Shown here in pieces: positions 56,709 to 64,000 of a DNA stretch of 64,000 nt. The notes beneath the pieces were generated by a model. The model made no database searches. It was not told where the DNA came from and saw only the letters and a program-made list of their open reading frames with translations. The translations under genes were made by a program, and so were the position numbers. The DNA is from Modicisalibacter coralii. Lineage in GTDB: Bacteria > Pseudomonadota > Gammaproteobacteria > Pseudomonadales > Halomonadaceae. The first letter of the stretch is position 1; each line of letters starts with the position of its first letter. The DNA lies in assembly GCF_004117855.1 (NCBI RefSeq), contig NZ_QWBW01000011.1, positions 64,023 through 128,022 of the forward strand, given 5' to 3'.

Positions 56709-57302
56709 TCAGCGTGACAGCAGCTCGCCGATCGCGGCGTCGCCGAAGGTCCGGTCGAGAGCGTCGCTGAGCAGCTCGGTCACCATCTGGTTGTTCTTGT
56801 CGTAATCCGGGGTCAGGGCGTAGCTCTGCGAGCGCCGGGAGGTGTAGACGCCGGTGTAGGTGGTGCCGTCGTTCTCGGCCACGGCCTGCAGCTTGGCGAC
56901 CAGTTGCGCCTTGTCGAGCATCGCCTGGGCGTTGCCCTTGGCGTAGCTCAACTGGGTGAGGGTCAGCGTCAGGCTGGGGCGGCCCTCGGCGGGCTGGGAA
57001 GTCGGCTGGAAGCCCATCTGGCGCAGGGCGGCCTCGGCCTGGGACTCGAGCTTGGGGATCACGGTGTGCGCGGGCAGGGTGATGGTGTCGGTGGACATGC
57101 GCTTGCCGCTGCGTGTGCCCAGTACGTCCGACTCGCGCCCGTCGACCGTGGCCAGGGTGACCATCTGGCCGTCGCCGGCCCGTGGCAGGTTGCCGGAAAC
57201 CGTCGGGTTGACGTCGAGATACTGCGGGCTCTGGGCGCAACCGGCGAGCAACAGCGTGGCCAGCAGCCCCATCAGGCCCAGCGCCCGGCGTGTGATTGGC
57301 AT
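56709..57302 (-). CDS. YajG-like lipoprotein
   Basis: 197 residues. Lipoprotein signal LLATLLLAGCAQSPQYL with LAGC. DUF/YajG domain: VNPTVSGNLPRAGDGQMVTLAT, then GTTYTGVYTSRRSQSYALTPD and LLSDALDRTFGD. It resembles E. coli YajG, an outer-membrane lipoprotein of unknown role. It converges on tpm 40 bp away. The conserved length suggests an intact gene. Confidence 0.85.
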   Translation of the reverse strand: MPITRRALGLMGLLATLLLAGCAQSPQYLDVNPTVSGNLPRAGDGQMVTLATVDGRESDVLGTRSGKRMSTDTITLPAHTVIPKLESQAEAALRQMGFQPTSQPAEGRPSLTLTLTQLSYAKGNAQAMLDKAQLVAKLQAVAENDGTTYTGVYTSRRSQSYALTPDYDKNNQMVTELLSDALDRTFGDAAIGELLSR

Positions 57303-57392
57303 CGTGATTCCTCCCTTGTCGATGGCGGGCCGCCGGATCGAGACGGCCCTTCGGGCTGCAGTATAACGCCCCGGCCACCAGAGGGAGAGTCG

Positions 57393-58472
57393 TCAGGAGG
57401 CGCCGGCGGTGACTCGCCGAGCGGCGGCGCCATCGAAGCGATGCCAGCGATGTGGTTCGACGAACAGGCGCTGACCGCGGCGGATCGCCAGGCGCTCGAA
57501 GTCGGCGTGGCGCACGGTGGCCAGCCACGGCTCGGCGAGCCAGTCGGCCTCGAGCTCGACGCGCACCTCGGCCCCCACCGGCGATACCGCCGTCACGCAG
57601 ACCGGCATGTGGGCGCGCTCGCTCGGCGCCTCGGCGAGGCGCAGCTCGTGGGGGCGCAGCAGCAGTTCCTCGCGGCCATCGTCGAGATCCACCGCCAGCC
57701 GCGCCGCGCCACACACGAACTGGCCGTCGCGGACGTCGCCCTCGAGGCGGTTGACGTCGCCCAGGAACTCGAACACGAAGCGGTTCGCGGGGCGGCGGTA
57801 GAGCGTCTCGGGCGCGTCGATCTGCTCGATGCGGCCGTCGCTCATCACCACCACCCGGTCCGATAGCTCCAGTGCCTCCTCCTGATCGTGGGTGACGAAC
57901 ACGCTGGTGAAGTTCAGCTCGTCGTGCAGGCGCCGCAGCCAGCGGCGCAGGTCCTGGCGTACCTTGGCGTCGAGCGCGCCGAACGGCTCGTCGAGCAGCA
58001 GCACGTCGGGCTTGAGCGCCAGGGCCCGGGCCAGCGATACGCGCTGCTGCTGGCCGCCGGAGAGCTGGGCGGGGTAACGGTCGGCGAACGCCTCGAGGCG
58101 CACCATCTCCAGCAGGCGCTGGACCCGGGCGCGGATCTCGCCGCGACTCGGCCGCTCGCGACGCGGCAGCACGGTGAGGCCGAAGGCGACGTTGTCGAAC
58201 ACGCTCATGTGCCGGAACAGCGCATAATGCTGGAAGACGAACCCGATGCGCCGGTCGCGCACGTGCACCCGGGTGACGTCGCGCTCGCCGAAGCGGATGG
58301 TGCCGCTGTCGGCGCGCTCCAGCCCGGCGATGATCCGCAGCAGGGTGGTCTTGCCCGACCCCGAGGGCCCGAGCAGGCCGACCAGCTCGCCGTCGCCGAT
58401 CTCGAGATCGAGCGGTTCCAGCGCGGTGGTGCGGCCGAAATGCTTGGCGACATTGCTCAGTTGGATGCTCAT
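57393..58472 (-). CDS. cysA: Sulfate/thiosulfate ABC transporter ATP-binding protein
   Basis: 359 residues from ATG 58472 (MSIQLSNVAKHFGRTTAL). Walker A GPSGSGKTT, signature LSGGQQQRVSLARAL and Walker B VLLLDEPFGALD. A TOBE-like C-terminal domain runs from about 240. The last gene of sbp-cysT-cysW-cysA. It overlaps the cysW stop by 4 bases. Confidence 0.96.
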   Translation of the reverse strand: MSIQLSNVAKHFGRTTALEPLDLEIGDGELVGLLGPSGSGKTTLLRIIAGLERADSGTIRFGERDVTRVHVRDRRIGFVFQHYALFRHMSVFDNVAFGLTVLPRRERPSRGEIRARVQRLLEMVRLEAFADRYPAQLSGGQQQRVSLARALALKPDVLLLDEPFGALDAKVRQDLRRWLRRLHDELNFTSVFVTHDQEEALELSDRVVVMSDGRIEQIDAPETLYRRPANRFVFEFLGDVNRLEGDVRDGQFVCGAARLAVDLDDGREELLLRPHELRLAEAPSERAHMPVCVTAVSPVGAEVRVELEADWLAEPWLATVRHADFERLAIRRGQRLFVEPHRWHRFDGAAARRVTAGAS

Positions 58473-59299
58473 GCGGCGGTCTCCCGGCGCGCGGCGCGCC
58501 ATTCCAGCCCGGCCTTGGCGGCCAGGGTGAGCAGGGCGATCAGCGCCAGCAGCGATGCGGCGGTGAAGGCGCCCACGGTGTTGTAGTCCTGATAGAGCAG
58601 TTCGACGTGCAGCGGCAGGGTGTTGGTCTCGCCGCGGATCGAGCCGGATACCACCGACACCGCGCCGAACTCGCCCACCGCCCGGGCGTTGGTGAGGATC
58701 ACCCCGTAGAGCAGGGCCCAGCGGATGTTGGGCAGGGTCACCCGGCGGAAGACCGTCCACCCCGAGGCGCCGAGGGTGACCGCGGCCTCTTCCTCGCGGG
58801 CGCCCTGGGCCTGCATCAGCGGGATCAGTTCGCGGGCGACGAAGGGGCAGGTGACGAACAGGGTGACCATCACGATCCCCGGCCAAGCGAACATCAACTG
58901 GATGTCGTGGCTGTCCAGCCAGCCGCCGATCCAGCCGTTGCGGCCGTAGAGCAGCAGGTAGACCAGACCCGCGACCACCGGCGAGACCGCGAACGGGATG
59001 TCGATCAGGGTCTGCAGCAGACGCCGCCCGGGGAACGCGAAGCGGGTGACCAGCCAGGCCAGGAAGACCCCGAACACCAGGTTGACGGGGATGGTCAGCA
59101 GGGCGACGAACAGCGTCAGGCCGATCGCCGCCAGCGTGTACTCGTCGCTGAGGTTGGCCCAGAAGGTCGTCACGCCCTCGGCGAAGGCCTGGGCGAAGAT
59201 CGCCACCAGCGGCAGCAGCAGGAACAGCGCCGCGAGCAGCACGGCGAGGCCGATCAGCAGCCGGCGCGTACCGGGCGTGTCACCGATGCGATGCATCAT
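58469..59299 (-). CDS. cysW: Sulfate/thiosulfate ABC transporter permease CysW
   Basis: 276 residues, six membrane helices. The EAA loop EEEAAVTLGASGWTVFRRVTLPN and VSVVSGSIRGETNTLPLHVELLYQDYN are diagnostic of CysW. ATG 59299 is within the end of cysT (ATGATGA). It forms the channel together with CysT. Confidence 0.95.
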   Translation of the reverse strand: MMHRIGDTPGTRRLLIGLAVLLAALFLLLPLVAIFAQAFAEGVTTFWANLSDEYTLAAIGLTLFVALLTIPVNLVFGVFLAWLVTRFAFPGRRLLQTLIDIPFAVSPVVAGLVYLLLYGRNGWIGGWLDSHDIQLMFAWPGIVMVTLFVTCPFVARELIPLMQAQGAREEEAAVTLGASGWTVFRRVTLPNIRWALLYGVILTNARAVGEFGAVSVVSGSIRGETNTLPLHVELLYQDYNTVGAFTAASLLALIALLTLAAKAGLEWRAARRETAA

Positions 59300-60150
59300 C
59301 GACCTCCATGCAGGCGCCGGATGAAGCGGCCCTGCCACAGGTTGAGCGCCAGCAGCAGGACCAGCGACGTGGCCAGCACCACCGAGGCGATCGCCGAGGC
59401 GCCCACGTAGTCGTATTCCTGCAGCTTGACGAAGATCATCAGCGAGGTGATCTCGGTCTCGTAGGGCATGTTGCCGGCGATGAAGATCACCGCGCCGAAT
59501 TCGCCCAGCGAGCGCACGAAGGCCAGCCCGGTGCCGGTGACCAGCGCCGGCCACAGGTGCGGCAGGATCACCCGCCGAAAGGCCTTGGCGTCGCTGGCGC
59601 CGAGGGTCAGCGCCGCTTCGTCGACCTCGCCGGGCAGGTCCTCGAGCACCGGCTGCACGGTACGCACCACGAAGGGAATGCTGGTGAAGGCCATCGCCAG
59701 GGCGATGCCTACCCAGGTATAGGCGATCTCGATGCCCAGCGGCGCGAGCAGCCGCCCCATCCAGCCGTTGCTCGAATACAGCGTCGCCAGGGTGATGCCG
59801 GCGACCGCGGTGGGCAGGGCGAAGGGCAGGTCCATCAGCGCATCGAGCAGGCGCCGGCCGGGAAACTCGTAGCGGACCAGCACCCAGGCCATCAGCAGGC
59901 CGAAGACAGCGTTGATCAGCGAGGCCACGGCGGCGCCGCCGAGGGTCACCAGGTAGCTGGCGACCACCCGGCCTTCGCTGATGATCGCCCAGTACTGGGC
60001 CGGGCTGAGCTGCGACAGTTGTCCGACCAGGCTGGTCATCGGCAGCAGCAGAACCAGCGACACGAACAGCAGGGTCACGCCCAGCGAGAGCCCGAACCCC
60101 GGCAGTACCCGCTGGGACGCTGCCCCGGTCAGCACGGCGAGTCGGCTCAT
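59296..60150 (-). CDS. cysT: Sulfate/thiosulfate ABC transporter permease CysT (CysU)
   Basis: 284 residues, six membrane helices. EVDEAALTLGASDAKAFRRVILPHLWPALVTG is the EAA loop, and EFGAVIFIAGNMPYETEITSLMIFVKLQEYDY marks CysT. Overlaps sbp by 4 bases upstream and cysW downstream. Confidence 0.95.
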   Translation of the reverse strand: MSRLAVLTGAASQRVLPGFGLSLGVTLLFVSLVLLLPMTSLVGQLSQLSPAQYWAIISEGRVVASYLVTLGGAAVASLINAVFGLLMAWVLVRYEFPGRRLLDALMDLPFALPTAVAGITLATLYSSNGWMGRLLAPLGIEIAYTWVGIALAMAFTSIPFVVRTVQPVLEDLPGEVDEAALTLGASDAKAFRRVILPHLWPALVTGTGLAFVRSLGEFGAVIFIAGNMPYETEITSLMIFVKLQEYDYVGASAIASVVLATSLVLLLALNLWQGRFIRRLHGGR

Positions 60151-61169
60151 CGACGCTGCAACTGGTCCAGCACGCCGCCGCTGGCGAAGTGGGTGTCCAT
60201 CACCTGTTCCCAGCTACCGAAGACGTCCTCCACCCGCAGCAGTTGCGTGTCGGGGAAGCGGTCGGCGAATTCGGCCTTCACCGTCTCGTCGTTGACGCGA
60301 TAGTTGAAGCCGGCCAGCAGGCGCTGTGCCTCCTCGGTGTAGAGGTAGTCGAGGTAGTCGTGGGCCAGCTCGCGGTTGCCGTTGCGCTCGGCGTATTCCT
60401 CGACCACCGCCACCGGGAACTCGGCGAGGATGCTCACCGGCGGCACGACCACGTCGTACTCGTCGCTGCCGTATTCCTGGCTGATGTTGTTGACCTCGGA
60501 TTCGAAGCTGATCAGCACGTCGCCGATGTTGCGCTCGACGAAGGTGGTGGTGGCGCCGCGACCGCCGGTATCGAACACCTTGACGTTGCCGAGGAAGCGC
60601 TTCATGAAGTCGCGGATCTTCGCCTCGTCACCGTCGAACTTCTGGTCGGCGTAGGCCCAGGCGGCGAGATAGGTGTAACGCCCGTTGCCCGAGGTCTTGG
60701 GGTTGGGGAAGACGATGTCGACGTCGTCGGCGACCAGGTCGTCCCAGCTCTCGATGTGCCTCGGGTTGCCCTCGCGCACCAGGAAGGCGGTGGTGGAGAA
60801 GTAGGGGGAGGCGTTGTTGGGGAACTGCTGCTGCCAGTCCTCGGCGACCAGGCCGGCGTCGGCGAGCACGTTGACGTCGGTGACCTGATTGTAGGTCACC
60901 ACGTCGGCCTTGAGGCCCTGGAGGATGGCGCGGGCCTGCTTGGACGAGCCACCGTGGGACTGCTTCACCTCGACGCTCTGGTCGTGGCTGGCTTGCCACC
61001 AGTCGACGAACTTGGGATTGATGGTGGCGAAGAGCTCGCGGGCAATGTCATAGGAGGAGTTGAGCAGTTCGCGATCGGCGGCCATGGCCGGGGAGGCGAT
61101 CCCGCCGGCCAGGGTGGCGGCGGTGGCCGTGGCGACGACGCTGCGCCGCAGGAAAGTGAAGAACGGCAT
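60147..61169 (-). CDS. sbp: Sulfate-binding periplasmic protein
   Basis: 340 residues from ATG 61169. The signal peptide is MPFFTFLRRSVVATATAA to AMAADRE. The mature protein has LLNSSYDIARELFATINPKF and SHGGSSKQARAILQGLKADVVTYNQ, the sulfate-site signature, and WDDLVADDVDIVFPNPKTSGNGRYTYLAAW. It delivers sulfate or thiosulfate to CysTW. First gene of the operon; CysB control is expected but no site was defined. Confidence 0.95.
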   Translation of the reverse strand: MPFFTFLRRSVVATATAATLAGGIASPAMAADRELLNSSYDIARELFATINPKFVDWWQASHDQSVEVKQSHGGSSKQARAILQGLKADVVTYNQVTDVNVLADAGLVAEDWQQQFPNNASPYFSTTAFLVREGNPRHIESWDDLVADDVDIVFPNPKTSGNGRYTYLAAWAYADQKFDGDEAKIRDFMKRFLGNVKVFDTGGRGATTTFVERNIGDVLISFESEVNNISQEYGSDEYDVVVPPVSILAEFPVAVVEEYAERNGNRELAHDYLDYLYTEEAQRLLAGFNYRVNDETVKAEFADRFPDTQLLRVEDVFGSWEQVMDTHFASGGVLDQLQRR

Positions 61170-61284
61170 GTCGGCTCCAGGAAACGTGTGAGTTGAGCGA
61201 AGGCTAATCCAACTCAAATGGAATTACAACAATGTCGGTTATTCGTTATTTGAATAAGCGTGTCGCGGCTCTCTCATATCGGCC

Positions 61285-62478
61285 TCAGCGCGGTGAGGCG
61301 TCACGGGGCGCCGACAGGGGGCGGCTGACCAGCCACAGGCCGATGGCCGGGCCGGGCAGCAGCAGCCAGCTCAGCCACACGCCACTCACCGGCCACAGCG
61401 GCATCAGCAGGATCAGCGAGAGCACCGAGATACCGAAGCCGATGGCGTTCTGCAGGGTCAGGCCGGTGCCCAGCAGTGCCGCCGGGCAGGCCCGCGCCGA
61501 GAGCGCCGAGAAATGCGCCGAATCGACGATCGCCAGCGCGCTCCAGACGCCCAGCAGGACCACGTGCCAGGAAGCGGGCAACTGACTCAGCCACGGGTAG
61601 AGCAGACAGCAGCCCGCCGAGCCGGCCAGGCCGGCGGCCGCCACGGCACGGCTGCCGACGTGCTGGCTCAGCCAGCCGCCCAGCCAGCAGGCCGGGCCGC
61701 CGATGGCGATCAGCGCGAAGCTGCCCAGCGCCAGCGTGACGGCGTCGGTGCCGGGCAGGGCGTGAGCCAGCAGCAGCGGCAGCAGGGCCCACAGCGTGTA
61801 CAGCTCCCACATGTGACCGAAGTAACCCCCGGCGGCGCGTCGGTAGCCGGGAATCCGAAACACGCTGACATCGAGCCGGGTGCCGGAGGGTGAACGCCCT
61901 CGGTGGTCGCGTCGCGTGGCGCGCATGGTCTCGGGCTCGCCGAGGGTCAGGAGCATCGCGCCACCACCGAGCGCCAGCAGCGAGGCGCCCCACACCGCGC
62001 TGGCCCAGGGCAGTTGCCAGCGATCCAGCAGGCTCAACCCCTGCAGGGCATGGGGGAGCGCCGTGCCCAGCACCAGCATGCCCACCAGCCAGGCCAGGCC
62101 CAGCCCGGTGCGTCCCGGTGCCCAGCCGACCATCAACTTCATGCCGATCGGGTAGATGCCGGCCAGCGTCATGCCGGTGATCAGGCGCAGGCCGACCGCC
62201 GGCCACAACCCGCCGGCGAAGGGCAGCAGGGCATTGCTGACGGCGCCGATCAGGCAGGCGAGCGCGAACAGGCGGCTGGCATCGAGGCGGTCGGCCAGGC
62301 CGCTCAGGCCGATGCCCAGGGTACCCAGCAGAAAGCCGACCTGCACCGCGCCGGTCAGCCAGCCCAGATCGGTGGGAGCCAGCGACCAGACCGTCTGCAG
62401 CGCGCCGATCACCGCGTTGGGCGTGAACCACAGGGCGGTGCCGAACCATTCGGCGAGGGCGATCACGAGTATCGGCAT
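61285..62478 (-). CDS. MFS transporter
   Basis: 397 residues from ATG 62478 (MPILVIALAEWFGTALWFTPN), which has ggag upstream; starts at 62517 and 62655 add only low-complexity sequence. Twelve membrane helices and the A-like motif GLADRLDASRLFALACL between helices 2 and 3. The sugar-porter and drug-efflux signatures are absent, so the substrate is unknown. It lies 116 bp from sbp with the same orientation and may have its own promoter. Confidence 0.85.
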   Translation of the reverse strand: MPILVIALAEWFGTALWFTPNAVIGALQTVWSLAPTDLGWLTGAVQVGFLLGTLGIGLSGLADRLDASRLFALACLIGAVSNALLPFAGGLWPAVGLRLITGMTLAGIYPIGMKLMVGWAPGRTGLGLAWLVGMLVLGTALPHALQGLSLLDRWQLPWASAVWGASLLALGGGAMLLTLGEPETMRATRRDHRGRSPSGTRLDVSVFRIPGYRRAAGGYFGHMWELYTLWALLPLLLAHALPGTDAVTLALGSFALIAIGGPACWLGGWLSQHVGSRAVAAAGLAGSAGCCLLYPWLSQLPASWHVVLLGVWSALAIVDSAHFSALSARACPAALLGTGLTLQNAIGFGISVLSLILLMPLWPVSGVWLSWLLLPGPAIGLWLVSRPLSAPRDASPR

Positions 62479-62572
62479 GCAGCGTCTCCGGGCGGCGTCG
62501 GCTTCCGATTGGCCCATGGCGGTGCCGATGTGTCGATGACACCTTGGTCGCGGCGTGGCGTTTCGCGGGGGC

Positions 62573-62598
62573 GGGCGGGCCCCGCTACGGGCCCGCCC
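62573..62598 (-). terminator. Hairpin after the gamma-glutamyltransferase gene
   Basis: gggcgggccc (62573-62582) pairs with gggcccgccc (62589-62598), starting 14 bp beyond the ggt stop on the minus strand. No T-run follows. Terminator role uncertain. Confidence 0.4.
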
Positions 62599-62611
62599 GG
62601 CGAGCGACGGG

Positions 62612-64000
62612 TCAGAGGCCCATCGCCGAGGAGGTCGAACGGCGCGGGTCGGCACCGCCGTAGAAGACGCCGTCGTCGATCAGGATCGACTGCGCGGCGC
62701 CCATCGCGTCCTGCTGGCTGACGGTATGCCCCATCGCCTCCAGCAGCGCGATGGTGTCGGGGCTCACGCCCTGCTCGATGCGGATCTCGTCGGGCAGCCA
62801 CTGATGGTGGATGCGCGGCACGCTGACCGCGGTCTGGACGTTCATGTCGTGGTCGATGACGTTCATCAGCACCTGCAGGGTGGTGGTGATGATCCGCGAA
62901 CCGCCGGGGCTGCCGGTGATCAGGAAGTTCCGGCCGTCCTTCTTGACGATGGTCGGGGTCATCGACGACAGCATGCGCTTGTTGGGTTCGACCTTGTTGG
63001 CCTCGCCGCCGATCAGGCCGTAGGCGTTGGGCACGCCGGGCTTGGCCGAGAAGTCGTCCATCTCGTTGTTGAGCAGGAAGCCCGCCCCGTCGACGACGAT
63101 CCCCGAGCCGTAGCTGAAGTTGATGGTGTAGGTGTTGGAGACCGCCAGGCCCTGGTCGTCGGCGATCGAGAAGTGGGTGGTCTCGTTGGATTCGTAGGGC
63201 AGCGGCTTGCCGGGGGCGATCTCGCTGCTCGGCGTGGCCCGGTCTAGCGGGATCTCGGTGCGCAGCGCCTCGGCGTAGGCCTTGGAGGTCAGCCCCGCGA
63301 GCGGCACGTCGACGAAGTCGGTGTCGCCCAGGTACTTCGAGCGGTCGGCGTAGGCGCGCTTCATCGCCTCGGCCATGAGGTGGATGGTGCGCGCCGAATT
63401 GAAGCCCATGGCGCCGATGTCGTAGCCCTCGAGGATGTTGAGCATCTGCACGATGTGCACGCCACCGGAGGAGGGCGGGCTCATGGCGTAGACGTCGTAG
63501 CCGCGGTAGCTGCCGTGGCTGGGCTCGCGGATCGTCGGCTGATAGGCGGCGAGATCCTCGCGGGTCATCAGGCCGTCGTGCTTTTGCATCTCGGCGGCGA
63601 TCAGCCGGGCCGTCTCGCCCTCGTAGAACTCGCGCGGGCCCTGGGCGGCGATGCGCTTGAGGGTGGCGGCGAGCTGCGGCTGGCGGTAGATCTCGCCCAC
63701 CCGGTAGCTGCTGCCGTCGGCCTTGAAGAACTTGGCGCGGGTCGCCGGCCACTTCTCGAGGCGGTCGCGGGCCTGTTCGACGCCGTCGACGAAGCGCTGC
63801 GGTAGCGGAAAGCCGTTCTCGGCCAGGTCGATCGCCGGCGCCAGGGCCTCGGCGAGGCTCAGGGTGCCGTACTCGTCGAGCGCCAGCGCCAGCCCGGCCA
63901 CCGTGCCGGGCACCCCGGAGGCGTTATGGGTATAGCGGGACAGTTCCGGGACGGCCTCGCCGGCGTCGTTCTGGAACATCGTCTCGTAGGCGTGGGACGG
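62612..64000 (-). CDS. ggt: Gamma-glutamyltransferase, 5' end beyond the window
   Basis: The frame is open to the right edge (463 codons visible, starting PSHAYETMFQND). It includes the autoprocessing site YESNETTHFSIADDQGLAVS, whose first Thr, at codon 63181-63179, would become the nucleophile of the small subunit, and the C-terminal GGSRIITTTLQVLMNVID, conserved in GGT. The enzyme transfers or hydrolyses the gamma-glutamyl group of glutathione in the periplasm. The signal peptide and the start of the large subunit are missing because of the window edge, not because of a mutation. Confidence 0.93.
   Translation of the reverse strand, partial: PSHAYETMFQNDAGEAVPELSRYTHNASGVPGTVAGLALALDEYGTLSLAEALAPAIDLAENGFPLPQRFVDGVEQARDRLEKWPATRAKFFKADGSSYRVGEIYRQPQLAATLKRIAAQGPREFYEGETARLIAAEMQKHDGLMTREDLAAYQPTIREPSHGSYRGYDVYAMSPPSSGGVHIVQMLNILEGYDIGAMGFNSARTIHLMAEAMKRAYADRSKYLGDTDFVDVPLAGLTSKAYAEALRTEIPLDRATPSSEIAPGKPLPYESNETTHFSIADDQGLAVSNTYTINFSYGSGIVVDGAGFLLNNEMDDFSAKPGVPNAYGLIGGEANKVEPNKRMLSSMTPTIVKKDGRNFLITGSPGGSRIITTTLQVLMNVIDHDMNVQTAVSVPRIHHQWLPDEIRIEQGVSPDTIALLEAMGHTVSQQDAMGAAQSILIDDGVFYGGADPRRSTSSAMGL

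Overview
The window looks like the chromosome of a halophilic gammaproteobacterium close to Halomonas (Halomonadaceae). This rests on the high GC content, the ybeL/leuS/lptE/holA and miaB-ybeZ-ybeY-corC-lnt core blocks, a betaine-type osmoprotectant transporter, an NhaC-type antiporter and a hut cluster with a YjiH-type permease. The genus is inferred, since no rRNA or tRNA lies in the window.

1-4.3 kb is an accessory edge. It holds a truncated IS21 istA, a cold-shock/zinc-ribbon/membrane protein, a complete IS481-type element, three small cassette-like genes with attC-type sites, and a truncated second IS481 copy. 4.4-17.4 kb is a catabolic block. Six minus-strand genes (flavin monooxygenase, RidA, DUF1028, Fe/2OG dioxygenase, LysR regulator, class II aldolase) face a plus-strand peptide-type ABC importer and a sulfatase.

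17.4-22.4 kb is the most unusual part: an array of AT-rich gene cassettes separated by attC-like hairpin sites, headed by an attI-like junction, with no integron integrase in the window. Most cassettes look like conflict or defence genes: an Mrr-like nuclease, a PD-(D/E)xK protein, a UDG-fold-like protein and a HEPN-like protein. One two-gene cassette pairs a stand-alone, degenerate diadenylate-cyclase-fold protein with a protein resembling the 2TM-beta (Cap15-type) membrane effector. I flag it as a candidate cyclic-nucleotide immune or guard system.

22.6-35.7 kb holds PEBP and Yip1-type proteins, then a quaternary-amine ABC importer with its own C-N hydrolase and MmgE/PrpD protein, a second paralogous C-N hydrolase, a CocE-type hydrolase, an orphan paralogous binding protein and an NhaC-type antiporter. 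Two copies of a 140-bp MITE-like repeat in opposite orientation bracket the last two genes.

35.9-44 kb is the histidine utilisation locus (hutH, hutU, hutG, hutI, divergent permease, hutC) with two palindromic HutC-type operators and two REP-like repeats between structural genes. 44-64 kb is core genome: holA, lptE, leuS, ybeL, lnt, corC, ybeY, ybeZ, miaB, small conserved genes, a tpm-type methyltransferase, a yajG-like lipoprotein, the sulfate importer sbp-cysTWA, an MFS transporter and a partial gamma-glutamyltransferase running off the right edge.
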